This document shows positions 10,475 through 22,878 of a stretch of DNA of 64,000 nt, one piece after another (the first letter of the stretch is position 1; the number at the start of each line of letters is the position of its first letter). Under the pieces are notes generated by a model. That model ran no database searches. It had not been told where the DNA came from and was given only the letters and a program-made list of their open reading frames with translations. The stretch comes from Mugil cephalus (lineage: Eukaryota; Chordata; Actinopteri; Mugiliformes; Mugilidae): contig NC_061770.1 in assembly GCF_022458985.1 (NCBI RefSeq), forward strand, positions 39,165,599 through 39,229,598, read 5' to 3'. The translations under genes and the position numbers were made by a program.

Positions 10475-13400
10475 ATGAAGCGTCTCCTGAACAGTCTGCT
10501 GCTCGTATTCGCTCTCTGCACCGTGACATCTTGGAGTAAGTAAAACCAAACTCACCGTTACGTATTTGACGATAGATGCTTTTCAGATTGGCAGTAATGT
10601 CAAAAAGAAGTTTGAAATTCAGATAGTCTAAGCTTTCTTGGAAACCTTGCATAGTTTAAGAGGTGAAGAATGATTATTAAGTACTTCAAATGTTCACTTT
10701 ATGTAGTGATACTTAAAGTAACTCCACCGACGGGCTTGAGTTTCTTTGTCAATGTTCATGCCGGAAGTTTGCACTTTTTTTCTTCTTTTTTTAAGAGAAG
10801 AAATAATAAATAATGAAAATCTCCATGTTGAATATATAATGTGTTTTTAGCCTATTTTAACCTGTTTTTTCTTGGATTTGTGGCACATTTATGATGAGTT
10901 CAGCTGCATTGCTCTCATCGGAAAATAAAACAGAAGCTTCAAATGTCAGTAAAGACGTGGTTAGCGAGCGACTACCTGGAAGACATGTTGGGGGCATCGA
11001 GACGCTGCTGGAGATCAAACAGATAAAAAGAGAGTGAATTAACCGTTTAAAAATGACTATTCATCTTGAAGACGACAATGAGGATGTCATTTTAAAACAT
11101 ATATGTACATATATGTCTTTATGTCCGTTCTCTTGGCCTCTATTATTGGAAGAATGAGTGTGAAGTAGTGGAATATTTTCCCATATGACTCAACATGCTT
11201 TAGAGGTTTATGTTTTGGATTAATAGATTTATATGTACCGATCAGGCATTACATTATGACCACCTTCCCAGCAGTTGTGACTCATCAGAGAACAGACATG
11301 GGCCTTCTGAGGGTGTCATGTGGTGTCCGACCACTAGGGTTGGATACTGTTTAAAAAATGTCGATACCAGTACCGATACCAGCACCCTTACAACGAAAAT
11401 GATTTTACTTTATTCAATATTAATCATGTGAATAGATAGAAATTAGTTGTTTGAATATCACCACTCCTCCCCATTCAAAAGATTTTTACACAAAAACATT
11501 TTTAAACTATTCAAATTACTGAACATTTTATTGAGTGACTGTGCAACTACGTATTATTTGGGCTGTGTCATTTTCAACATCATAACCATGAACCAATATT
11601 CTCTAACATGATGAAGCACCTCATCAAACATCAAGCCCCTGACCAGCCGGTCCTCCACATCTTATAGTTGACAATTTGGTAAAAGTTAGCGAGCAATTTA
11701 GCGTTAGCTTACAAAGCTGCTTACTACAAACGATTTACTTTACAAGAAATGTTTTAACAAACAAAGGATGGGTAGAGTTAGCCTAGTAGCCATTTATATA
11801 TTACGTGAAGTTATTGTCGGTTGTAAACACAGTGTAATTTGATGGTGTGTTATAGGGCTGTTTTGTTTTTTTGGTTTTGGTTTGTTCAGTACCAATACCC
11901 AGCCCTAGTGGCAACACGAATAAAGTCACCACCCACAGATACTTGATCACTTTGGTATCTAGTGAATTTAAAGGCTACGTCAACACCTTTGGCCTGGCCT
12001 TTTGTCCTAAAGCCGTTTTATATGTGTTTAGATCATATATTATACACATGAACGGTTCCATCACTGTGTCTCTTTACAGGTGCTGCATCAAACAAACTAG
12101 TTGTGACTCAGAGTCCCGATGTTTCTGTCATGGAGGGGGAGATGGTGAAGATCATCTGCTGCTGGACAGGGAACATTGGAAGAGTTCGAGTGAACTGGTC
12201 GAAAAATCTAACACAAAACAAGAAAGATCTGAACATGAAGGATCAAGATCAAGTGTTTCAGAAAAAGGAGGAAAACGACTGTTCAACTCTGACCTTTCCA
12301 AGTATCTCAAGAAAAGATGCAGGTACATACGTCTGCAAGGTTTCTATGGAGATACCAGTTTTAGTTACAGCTCTTGGAAAGGGTACAGTCATCACAGTTA
12401 CATTCGTGGAGGAAACATCCAAAGAAACATCTGATGAAACATCTGATGAAACAGCTGGAGACACAACTGGAGACACAGTTAGAGGTAAGATCAAAGTCAA
12501 ATATTGTAGGAACCCATCACAACCCAAAACACAACCACCGTCCTCCTCAGCATATATCACAGTAAACTGAAGTGGTGCAGCCCTGTTCCTCTGAGACTAT
12601 AATGGCTCTAAACATGACGACTGGACGATTAAAACATCCTTAAATCATCTAGTGTGTGTTATCCTTCTAACCGGCCAGTGCTGCTACTTAATTTAGTTTT
12701 AGTTTTCATTCAGCTGATTCAGATCAGACGTCTGGTTAAAACTGGTTGGTTGATGATCTTTGAGTCTCTGATCAGATTTTTCCTCAGATTCTCACCAGGA
12801 AGAAGAAGAAGTGCTCATTCATGTCCTGAGGTGTCTGCCCATCCTCACCCTCATCATCGCCTTCTTCTGGCTCTACTACGAAGGGACTAAAGCTCAGAGG
12901 AAAGCAACAGGTACAACTAGTTCAAACCAAACCTCCTCCCTTTGCCTTCATCCTCCACCCCTTTTATTGGTCTTCATTCTTTCTGTTTTTTTATCTTCTT
13001 TTCCTTCCTCCTTCATCTTCTTCTCTTTGTGTTCTACATTCTCCTCATTCTTCTTCCTTCTTTCTGATTTCTAATCCTCCTTCTACTCTTCCTTGTTCTC
13101 CCCCTCCTCTTCTTCTCCTTCCTCCTCCCCTTCTTCTTTTCCCCATTTATTTGTCTTCGCCCACCTCTTCGTTTTCATCTTCCCCCTTCTCCTCCTCCTT
13201 CCCCATCTACTTCTCCTCCTCATTCTTCTTCTACGCCTTCCCGTTCTTCCACTCACCTTCTTTTCTCCTCCTACACAGTAAAATCAGCATACTCAGATTA
13301 ACACTGTAAGAGCTTAACACTTTAAAATATCTATATGGGTCCACACCTCAGAGTTAATTTAACACTTTTTCGAGTGTTGGTACCTTTACACTGAGTTGGT

Positions 13401-14681
13401 ATAAATTTGACTCTTCTTGTAGTTAAATTTAACACTGACTAACACCAACCAGTGTTAGTTTTTTAACACTTTTATGTAGTGTTAGCACTTAACTCTCTCA
13501 GAGGACTATTTCTTAACTAAGCCATCACACTTAAAAGGTGTCAGTATAATTCTTATATAATCCTACAAAAAATACTTGGAAAATAAACTTAACTAAAATA
13601 AAAAGGGAGTCATGTTTGGCAGTTCAAAAACATTTATTTTCAAACTTGCACCACAAATATTAGAACATTCCAAAATATGTCACAATGTATGTGTGCAGCG
13701 TTAGCACCGCTTTACCACGCTAGCTAGCAACTCCGAACCATTAGCATCATCTTACCACGTTTTATACCTATGGTTGCAAAGTGCATGACTTGTCTCACTC
13801 ATACAAAACGTCGAGCCAAACGCAATGTTACTCACTTTCTATGTTACAGTGAGGCCAGGCATGCATGCTGACCATGCTAACCATGCTAACCTCTAGCTCA
13901 TTAAGCAGGTGTTCGGGTGGTTAGTAACAGCGCGACGAGTAAAGTTTTCGTGGCTCACTGCTACAAAATGACTTCGGGTTCCCGAAGAGTAATGGGGACG
14001 GGGGGCGTTAACACTTGAGGTGTTAAATACAGGATCAGAGTTTAGAGTAAGAAATTCTGAGTTAATATTTAAACGTTTACACCTAGAGGTTTGATTTAGT
14101 GACACTTTCTTTTTACACTCGGTTTTGGCAACAATTAATTATTGACCGAGAGTTAATTGTAATGGATTAACTCTACCCAGAGTATAATTAACTCTACTAG
14201 TGTATGTCTAGTTTAACACCAAGAATTCATCTCTTTTCAATTTGCTCTCCGTCTTCTTCCTTTTTTCTCTTTTTATCTTCCTCCTCCTCTTCGTCTTTGT
14301 CCTTCCCTATCTCCACTTCCTCCTCCCCTTCGTCTTCGTCCTCCTCCTCCTCCCATATCTTCTTCTCTTCTTTCATCTTCCTCCTTTTTTCTTGTTCTCC
14401 TCTTTGCTAGATTTGAGCATCGCATTAGCATCTGACTGGTTTTTATGTTTTAAGCTTCTCCAGGAAATGGACCAACTCTGGCCCCAAGAACAGAGGAAGA
14501 CCAAGAGGAAGAAGAAGAGAGAGAAGAGGAGATAGAAGAGAAGAGAGAAGAGGAGATAGAAGAGAGAGAAGAGAAGAGAGAAGAGGAGATAGAAGAGAAG
14601 AGAGAAGAGAGAGTGATAGAAGCAGCAGAAGAGTCAGAAACATTGGAAAGAAGTGAAACGAACACAACTGATGTTCTGTGA
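10475..14681 (+). CDS. V-set Ig membrane protein, copy 3
   Basis: Exons 10475-10535, 12080-12484, 12788-12910 and 14455-14681, all phase 1, about 271 residues. The signal peptide is identical to copy 1. The V domain is intact: IICCW, VNW, NDCSTLTF, DAGTYVC and GKGTVITV, which replaces the usual GNGT and so loses that glycosylation site. The stalk has fewer TSDETAGDT repeats than copy 1. The membrane exon keeps the VLRCLPILTL segment with Arg near the outer face. The tail carries a mid-length Glu/Arg/Lys repeat and ends SETNTTDVL. The tail acceptor reads tttaag instead of tttttag; a second AG 9 bases on is also in frame. AATAAA at 14714. Function is inferred as a cell-surface immune receptor of the same family. 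Confidence 0.78.
11237..12005. mobile_element. Tc1-like relic with nested hAT-type MITE (11,331-11,911), intron 1 copy 3
   Basis: Same nested pair as in unit 2, with the same insertion points. Inner ends are ccactagggttgg and cccagccctagtgg. Confidence 0.72.
12930..14400. repeat. Intron 3 of copy 3: pyrimidine tract split by MITE
   Basis: Pyrimidine tract 12,930-13,277, then a TTAACACT-rich element (about 13,283-14,228), then a second C/T tract (14,235-14,400) leading to the tail exon. The element matches unit 1 with small differences. Confidence 0.72.
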
Positions 14682-15145
14682 ATGCTTGTGTAAACACTTC
14701 TGACGAACATATGAATAAAAATAAGGTCTGGAGTTGTTCTGTCGACTTCCTGTGTGTCTTGCTTTAAAGGAAATGGCAAAGTCTCTATAGATAACAAGTC
14801 AAATCGAAATATAATCCTAAATATATGTTAAAAGTGGAAAATATAACATTAACCTGCACTTCTCGCGTTTTTTTGCCAGAAAGCCTTGGGTCCTTTATCT
14901 AGTTGTTGATGTATTGTATCTGCTTTTCAGTGCTGGACCTTTATCGTAATGTGGATTCATCCCAAAGAGCAAAAGCGCACTCAGGTCAAGGGTGCCAAAA
15001 ACGCTTTACTTCCTGGTGGTACTGACACTTGATACTGACGCCTCTTCCTTTTCTTAGTCAAAACAGCAGTAAACCGACGTCTTTCTCTTCCTCTTCTATG
15101 TCAAATGTCACTACCTCTGTGTTTGATTCATTTATCTTTGAGAGG

Positions 15146-16989
15146 ATGGATCGTGTCCTGACCAGTCTGCTGCTCCCATCTCTTTGTGCCACCTCATCCT
15201 GGAGTAAGTGAAGACATCTCAACATTTAACTGAACTTTACCAAAGATAAATCTGTGCTTTTATAGGTGATAGACCTATATAGTATTAGTGATATGCCTGA
15301 TCTGTGGATGTAATATACAGTGAACGGTTCCATCACTTTGTCTATTTACAGGCGCTGCATCAGACAAACTAGTTGTGTCTCAGAGTCCAGATGTTTCTGT
15401 CACAGAGGGGGAGATGGTGAAGATCAGCTGCTGCTGGACAGGGAACATTGGAAGAGTTAGAGTGAACTGGTTGAAAAGTCAAACACAAAACAAAGAAGAT
15501 CTGTACATGAAGAATCAAGCTCAAGTGTTTGCAAGAAAGGAGGAAAACAACTGTTCAACTCTGACCTTTCCAAATATCTCAAGAGAAGATGCAGGTACAT
15601 ACGTCTGCAAGGTGACTATAGAGATACCAGTTTTATCTGTAGCTCTTGGAAACGGTACAGTCATCACAGTTACATCCAACAATGAAACATCTGGAGAAAC
15701 CTCTGATAAAACAGCTGGAGACAAAGCTAGAGGTAAGTGAGTAAACTTTAATATTACAGGAACATGTGTATTTAATAATAATTAAAAAAAAACATCAGAA
15801 CCCAAAACATAACCACCGTCCTCCTCAGCATATATCACAGTAAACTGAAGTGGTGCAGCCCCGTTCCTCTGAGACTATAAGGGCTCTAAACATGACGACT
15901 GGACGATTAAAACATCCTTAAATCATCTAGTGTGTGTTATCTTTCTAACCGGCCAGTGCTGCTACTTAATTTAGTTTTAGTTTTCATTCAGCTGATTCAG
16001 ATCAGACGTCTGGTTAAAACTGGTTGGTTGAGGATCTTTGAGTCTCTGATCAGATTTTTCCTCAGATTCTCACCAGAAAGAAGAAGAAGTGCTCATTCAT
16101 GTCCTGAGGTGTCTGCCCATCCTCACCCTCATCATCACCTTCTTCTGCCTCTACTACGTAGGGACTAAAGCTCAGAGGAAAGCAACAGGTACAAGTAGTT
16201 TAAACTCTGTTCATGTTAAAACTACAACAACTCCACATTCTTACTTTGTTTTATTTTATTTATTTATTTATTTTTTACCTGCTTTAGTGTGAGTAAGTTA
16301 CGTCATGAAAGGTTTCAGTTAAGGTGCACTTCCTTCTCCCACTTCTTGCTTCCCCATCGGTAAAGCTGAAGGGTTTTGAGGAAGGACCCAAATGCAAAAC
16401 GCAGGGAGATGAGGCCGGTGAACGAACAAAAAGTGTTACAGAAAGATCAGACTCAACAAAAAGAGCTGCAGACACAACAGGATGATCCAAACTACAAAAA
16501 GTCAAAAGAATCAAGAACATGGCATGGATCTTAGAGACGAACACATGGCATGAGACAAGGGCATAAAAACCATGAAGACGGGAACATGGGGACTAAAAAT
16601 CATTGGGACAAAACATGGAACAGAGGGAAGGCAGGGCTATATATACACACATGGGTTAACAAGACACAGGTGAAACTAATGAGGACAAACACAAGAAACT
16701 TAACAAAATAAAACAGGAAACTCAAAACATGCAACAGACAGACACGACACCATCTACTTCCACATCTACTTCTCTTTATCCTCCTAATTCACCCTTTCTC
16801 CTTTTCATCTTCTTCTCCTCTGTTAGCTTCCTCCATCCTTCCTCCTCTTCCTTTCTGGATCAGACCATGCATTAGCAGACACATCTGACTGGTTTTTATG
16901 TCACTTCTCCAGGACATGAACCAGCTCCGGCCCAAAGAAGAAAGGAAGACCAGGAGGAGGAAGAGGAGAGAGAAGAAAGAGTGGTATAA
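15146..16989 (+). CDS. V-set Ig membrane protein, copy 4 (short tail)
   Basis: Exons 15146-15203, 15352-15732, 16066-16188 and 16913-16989, all phase 1, about 212 residues. The signal exon is of the second subtype (MDRVLTSLLLPSLC, ending SWS). The V domain is intact with ISCCW, VNWLK, NNCSTLTF, DAGTYVC and GNGTVITV. The stalk is short (NNETSGETSDKTAGDKA). The membrane segment is VLRCLPILTLIITFFCLYY, again with Arg near the outer face. The tail exon ends early: GTG GTA TAA at 16981-16989 where the sister unit has GTG GTA GAA, removing about 20 residues, so the tail is only about 25 codons from this exon. AATAAA at 17123. The start is supported by the conserved signal peptide and phase-1 donor. 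Confidence 0.78.
16376..16752. repeat. Dispersed teleost repeat, intron 3 copy 4
   Basis: Begins gaggaaggacccaaatgc and continues with acaggtgaaac and aggaaac words. It recurs at 20,625-21,345, where a solo LTR interrupts it. It is also related to the unit-boundary repeat of subtype A. Confidence 0.6.
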
Positions 16990-17849
16990 GCAGCAGGAGA
17001 GTCAGAAACGCTGGAAAGAAGTGAAACGAACTCAGCTGATGATCTGTGAATAGTTGTGTAAACACTTCTGTGGACCAATTTTTGTTTTTTTCCCTCAGTT
17101 GCTAGCTAGCTCTACCACCTCCAATAAAACATGAAACTTAATTTCACACTGCATGTTCTCCCTGTGTCTGTGTGGGTTTTCTCCACGTACTCCGGCTTCC
17201 TCCCACCTCCAGAGACATGCTAGTTAGGCTGATTGAACAGGAAATGGAAAAAGCTGCCCACGGTATTTCCTGATTTATTTCCTGTGTTGAGTTCACGGAG
17301 AGTGAGGATACACTAGGTATGTAGATAGGTAATATTTTACAGAAAATATAAGTTTAAGTACATTTTATGTGTTGTTTGATGTATTATTGATCTTGTCCTT
17401 CTGTTCAATATGTACAGTTATGCACTCAGAAGTTTTTTTTTCTTTTTTTCCAGGCTAAACATGAGCATTTCCTGGGTACAGCACCAGGGTTTTAACAAAT
17501 TGTACTGTAGAAATAAAATTAAAGTTGTGTCTTGCTCATACAAAACTCATTTACATGTGACCTTTTAACTAGTTTTATGTTTATTAATATATTTAGCATA
17601 GAGAAGACTGTTCTATGTAGGACAGTGACATTATTTCCTGTGAGAACTGACACTTGATAGTGCAACTTCCTTTTGTCAGTAAAAACCACACTGGCATCTT
17701 TCTCTTCCTCTTCTATATCAAATGTCACTACCTCTGTGTTTTATTCATTTGTCTTCGAGAGGATGGATCGTGTCCTGACCAGTCTGCTGCTCTCATCTCT
17801 TTGTGCCACCTCATCCTGGAGTAAGTAAATAATGCATTGGTTTTATATT

Positions 17850-17975
17850 TCTCTTTTCCAGATGCTCAAAGCGCTTACAATTGTATGTCTTCGCTCATAC
17901 ACTCACACCCTGGTGATGGTAAACTACCTCAGTAGTCACAGCTGTCCTGAGGCAGGCTGATGGAAATGTGACTAG
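17850..17975. repeat. SINE-like fragment, intron 1 copy 5
   Basis: Words gctcaaagcgcttacaa, cacaccctggtgatggtaa and acagctgtcctgaggcagg belong to the body of a common fish SINE (compare 32,324-32,656). The same fragment is at 22,970-23,095. Confidence 0.55.
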
Positions 17976-19530
17976 CTACAGCCAGTAAATACATCTTAAC
18001 ATTTTAATGAACTGTATGATTTGATCAAAAATCACTGACGTACCTTTTAATATTTTCCCATTAGTCTAATTAAATCCTATATCGTACTAAGAGGTGTTTT
18101 CAGTAAGGTTGGAGATCATTTGAAGGATGCATGGCCCCCACAGACACAGAGAAAAATAGCTTTAGGAAAAACTTTAAAAAAAACAACAACAACAAAACAA
18201 AACAAAAAACAAACATGAAGCATTTGGAAAACTATTTTCACACCTTTAATACAGTCTTGACCCCACTTAGGCAAGAGAGAGTGCTTCCCTAAGAGTGGAT
18301 CAGTGTTTCTATGTGTAACCGAAAGCCGGCCATATCTGGGTTTGAAGGAATGTGACAACTCTGAGTGTATGTTTACTATTTGAGTGTAGCAAAGCCAAAG
18401 CAACTCCTTACATGGAAGGAGCCCACTTGCAACACTTGTGTTATACAAGATGAGAACTAAGAGAATAAGAGAAGAGGAAATGTACACCTCAAGATAACTA
18501 AAACCTTAACAATTCCCCCTGGTGCCGTGCCCTAAAGGTTCGCCACTAAAATACTAGTTATTTATTTTAACAGTAAATTACCGTATTTTGGATTACAGTA
18601 CATAACAGTAGGAGAACTGTGGGTTCTGGTGATTTTACAGTAAATCTCAATGAAGAGACATAATCATGGGATCTAAATTTACAGCAATATAATACATTAT
18701 GACTGATTTAACTGTAATTTTACTCTGAAATGTCTGGTCATGTCATATACAGTGAACGGTTCCATCATTGTGTCTCTTTACAGGTGCTGCATCAGACAAA
18801 CTAGTTGTGACTCAGAGTCCTGATGTTTCTGTCATGGAGGGGGAGATGGTGAAGATCAGCTGCTGCTGGACAGGGAACATTGGAAGAGTTCACGTGAACT
18901 GGTTGAAAAGTCAAACACAAAACAAGGAAAATTTCAACATGACAATTCAGTCTCATGTGTTTCGGAAAAAGGAGGAAAACGACTGTTCAACTCTGACCTT
19001 TCCAAATATCTCAAGAGAAGATGCAGGTACATACGTCTGCAAGGTGACTATGGAGATACCAGTTTTATCTGTAGCTCTTGGAAACGGTACAGTCATCACA
19101 GTTATATCCAACAATGAAAATCAGAAGAAACCTCTGACGGTACAACCGGGTTAAAATGGAGTAAGTGAGAAAACTTTAAATTATTGTAGGAACAATGTGT
19201 ATTTAATAGAAAAAAAACAAAACAAAACAAAAAACATCAGAACCAAAAATCAACACTGTCCTCTCACATATATCACAGTAAACTGAAATGGTGCAGCCCT
19301 GTTCCTCTGAGACTATAAGGGCTCTAAACATGACGACTGGACGATTAAAACATCCTTAAATCATCTAGTGCTCATTCATGTCCTGAGGTGTCTGCCCATC
19401 ACCCCTCATCATCACCTTCTTCTGCCTCTCCTACGTAGGGACTAAAGCTCAGAGGAAAGCAACAGGTACAACTCCACATTCTTATTTTGTTTTATTTTAT
19501 TTATTTATTTATTTATTTAACCTTCTCCGT

Positions 19531-20562
19531 CAGGCATGTCAAACATACGGCCCGCGGGCCGGACCCGGCCCGTTGGGTCATTTAATCCGGCCCGGCATAA
19601 ATTTCTGAGTATGTCAAAAAAAGAAGCGAGTCTCTAGCTAATTTCTATTAAAAGTTGTGATTTTTTAAAATAATACAAACCAAATGCTCCCATCGCGCTA
19701 GAGGGCAGTAAATGTGTAAAAGCGCTCCGTCAAGCATGCGGCACGACACGAGTTAGCACAGAAATAAAAATTTCACAACGTGATGTGTCCAGGTAAAAAT
19801 AAACCGAGTCTTGTTCACCATTCACCACTACTAAACAGTTATCGGTCAACACAGCCTTCCCAAAATGGCACTGTCAAAAAAAAGGAAGAGGTGACACGGA
19901 GTGCAGAGTTTTCCAGGAGAATGACGAGAGTTATTTATTCCAGAAGTGAATGCAAAACCAGTGTGCTTGGTATACAATCAGCAAGCTTGCAGTTTTTCAA
20001 GAGTTTAATATTCGGCGCCATCATCATAAAGACAATATGTCATATAAAAGACATTAATATTGGCAGGTATATCTCAGCCTCAGTAGGCCACAACTAGTAT
20101 TTGATCTGATTAGTCTAATTCCTATTGCCATGCACTGCTATAACTTTTTTATTTATTTTATTTTATTTTGTAATTTCTTTTTTTATTTATTTCAAAGCAG
20201 TATGACAATTAAGCGAAATATATTTTTTTATAGCTCCACTTGAGTTTGTGTAGTTGTGGTGAGTTGGTCAGGTGTAAAACTGCATTCACACTAACTGTTA
20301 AAATAAACAGTTGTGAACACATTCACAGCCAAACAGAAAAATCATTTTTTTCCATTGTTTGAATAAATGTGTTGTGCTTAGAAAAGATCCTTGTTATCTG
20401 ATTTAATATGTAGGGTAGGCTACAAATGTAGGCTGAATGATAAGCATAGTACTGAAAAACAAAGCTAAATATTTGGAGTTGACATTCTTTTACTGATCCG
20501 GCCCACCTGAGAACAGAAAGTCTGGATCCGGCCCCAGAGCCAAACTGAGTTTGACATGCCTG
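19531..20562. mobile_element. hAT (Charlie-type) non-autonomous element
   Basis: Bounded by CAGGCATGTCAAAC and its inverse GTTTGACATGCCTG, with cggcccgcgggcc next to the left end and ccggcccac near the right, the standard layout of Charlie-type hAT elements. An internal fragment reads MALSKKRK followed by remnants of a transposase N-terminus, so this is a deletion derivative. No clear 8-base target duplication is visible. Confidence 0.8.
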
Positions 20563-20810
20563 GTTTAAGTGAAGGTGCACTTCCTTCTCTCATTTCTTGC
20601 TTCCCCATCGGTAAAGCTGAAGGGTTTTGAGGAAGGACCCAAATGCAGAACGCAGGGAGATGAGAAAAAGCATTAAAGAAAGATAAGACTCAACAAAAAG
20701 AGCTGCAGACACGACAAGATGATCCAAACTACAAAAAGTCAAAAGAATCAAGAACATGGCATGGATCTTAGAGACGAATACATGGCATGAGACAAGGGCA
20801 TAAAAACCAT

Positions 20811-21192
20811 TGTTACCTCCACAGCTTTATAGTTCCTAACCGTCGTATGAAACTGCTGGTTATAAAGCTAAGTCTCGTCTCACCTTACCTTGGCTCGTTG
20901 ATGCTGGTAACTAGCAGTCCGGGTTAATTGCGCGCACACACAGAGGAGGAGAGGCGAAATAGATGAACACATGCACCGGGGCTTTATTTGGCACGGTTCT
21001 TCCTTTCGTACAACACAATACTTTTTATGGCTGCAGAGTGGAGTGTATTCACACCGACTGTATAGTTTTCACACACTTCTTTTCAGCGTGACGTTATTCA
21101 AAAGAAAAAAAAACAATCCGGCTACGTGCTGACTACGTCACACACTACCCATAAGGCCACCTCCTTAAAGGGGAATGCTCAGGCCGGTAACA
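20811..21192. mobile_element. Solo LTR 1 (382 bp)
   Basis: Starts TGTTACC and ends GGTAACA (TG...CA with 7-base inverted ends). Comparison with the empty site in unit 4 (aaaaaccatgaagac near 16,566) shows a precise insertion flanked by CCAT and CCAG, a 4-base target duplication with one mismatch. Confidence 0.75.
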
Positions 21193-21701
21193 CCAGGAAG
21201 ACAGGAACGTGGGGACTAAAAATCATTGAGACCAACATGGAACAGAGGGAAGGCAGGGCTATATATACACACATGGGTTAACAAGACACAGGTGAAACTA
21301 ATGAAAACAGGGAACTCAAAACATGCGACAGACAGACATGACACCATCTACTTCCACATCTACTTCTCTTTATCCTTCTACTTCACCCTTTCTCCTTTTC
21401 ATCTTCTTCTCCTCTGTTAGCTTCCTCCATCCTTCCTCCTCTTCCTTTCTGGATCAGACCATGCATTAGCAGACACATCTGACTGGTTTTTATGTCACTT
21501 CTCCAGGACATGAACCAGCTCCGGCCCAAAGAAGAAAGGAAGACCAGGAGGAGGAAGAGGAGAGAGAAGAAAGAGTGGTAGAAACAGCAGGAGAGTCAGA
21601 AACACTGGAAAGAAGTGAAACGAACTCAGCTGATGATCTGTGAATAGTTGTGTAAACACTTCTGTGGACCAATTATTGTTTTTTTTCCCTTAGTTGCTAG
21701 C

Positions 21702-22212
21702 TGTTGGAATTATTGTACATAAGTTATCCCATATTTCCTCTGAGTGTTTATGTATCTATTAATCTCCAAGTATGCCAATGTGCAACAGAATATGTCTGTG
21801 GAGTTGTTTTGCAGGAAGGAGAAGTGGAGAGCCTTGATTTCTGCTGAGTCATCCGAGAGCCATCAGTGACATGCAGGAAGTGCGTCTCCGCCACAGAAAT
21901 AAGACTGAAGACGGAGCATACAGTCCTGAGGACAAGGTCAAAGCGATTAAACATGTACCAAGAAGAAGATAGTGCTTGTATCATTTGAGAAGTTGCAGAT
22001 ATGTGCTCCCCTCCCCATTAGCGCTGCAACTTCTGTTGTAACCAGGGACCTCCCTAATGAAATAAAGAGAGGGTACGGTGAGATACGCTTCAGAGTGGTA
22101 GGAGATTGTAACTGAACGTATCTATGCCGTTCTCCTCGCGAGTAAAAAGGAACTCTTGTCTTTCTCTTCTTTGTGCAATGTTTATGAATGTTTTAGGTTG
22201 ATGAACCTGACA
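21702..22212. mobile_element. Solo LTR 2 (511 bp)
   Basis: Starts TGTTGGAATT and ends CCTGACA, flanked by a perfect 5-base target duplication CTAGC (21,697-21,701 and 22,213-22,217). The empty site is preserved in unit 4 (gttgctagctagc near 17,100). An AATAAA lies at about 22,060, as expected for an LTR. It sits between the copy 5 stop codon and its polyadenylation signal. Confidence 0.85.
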
Positions 22213-22878
22213 CTAGCTCAATAAAAGCCACCTACAATAAAACATGAAACTTAATTTCACACTGCATGTTCTCCCTGTGTCTGTGTGGGTTTTCTCCACG
22301 TACTCCGGCTTCCTCCCACCTCCAGAGACATGCTAGTTAGGCTGATTGAACAGGAAATGGAAAAAGCTGCCCACGGTATTTCCTGATTTATTGAAGATGT
22401 GTTGAGTTGACGGAGAGTGAGGACACACTAGGTATGTAGATAGGTAATATTTTACAGAAAATATAAGTTTAAGTACATTTTATGTGTTGTTTGATGTATT
22501 ATTGATCTTGTCCTTTTGTTCGATATGTACAGTTATGCACTAAGAAGTTTTTTTTCTTTTTTTTCCAGGCTAAAAATGAACATTTCCTGGGTACAGCACC
22601 AGGGTTTTAACAAATTGTGCTGAAAAACATAAAATGAAAGCTGTGTCTTGCTCATACAAAACTCATTTACATGTGACCTTTTAACTAGTTTTATGTTTAT
22701 TAATATATTTAGCATAGAGAAGACTGTTCTATATAGGACAGTGACATTATTTCCTGTGAGAACTGACTCTTGATAGTGCATCTTCCTTTTGTCAGTAAAA
22801 ACCACACTGGCATCTTTCTCTTCCTCTTCTATATCAAATGTCACTACCTCTGTGTTTTATTCATTTATCTTTGAGAGG

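Larger units (their letters stand above)
1..15035 (+). repeat. Three tandem ~5-kb gene units (subtype A)
   Basis: The same sequence (beginning acgtcaaagcatgatgac) starts at 1, 5,001 and 9,923, and each unit carries a full set of promoter region, four exons, intronic transposons and polyadenylation signal. Introns match as well as exons, so the duplications are recent. Unit 3 leaves the shared sequence near 15,035, right after actgacacttgata, where a different subtype of unit begins. Unit 1 begins at the window edge, so the array probably extends to the left. Confidence 0.93.
17763..21643 (+). pseudogene. V-set Ig membrane protein, copy 5 (frame and membrane exon damaged)
   Basis: The signal exon 17763-17820 and V domain (from 18784) are intact through GNGTVITV. 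In the stalk, the usual gaaacatctggagaaacc is one base shorter, shifting the frame to a stop at 19152-19154. The membrane exon remnant (19,370-19,466) lost its acceptor and first codons in a deletion of about 165 bases, and ccatcctcaccctcatc became ccatcacccctcatc. The tail exon 21507-21643 is still open. A hAT element (19,531-20,562) and a solo LTR (20,811-21,192) sit in the last intron. If transcribed, exons 1-2 could give a secreted V-domain protein of about 142 residues; this is inference, and pseudogene is the safer call. Confidence 0.75.

Noticed and set aside
14443-14797. Ser-rich minus-strand frames opposite the copy 3 tail
   Set aside because: Same shadow effect as at copy 1.
18116-18487. 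123-residue minus-strand frame in copy 5 intron
   Set aside because: Low-complexity C-terminus from an AAC/AAAC repeat; no domain, and broken in the matching part of copy 6.
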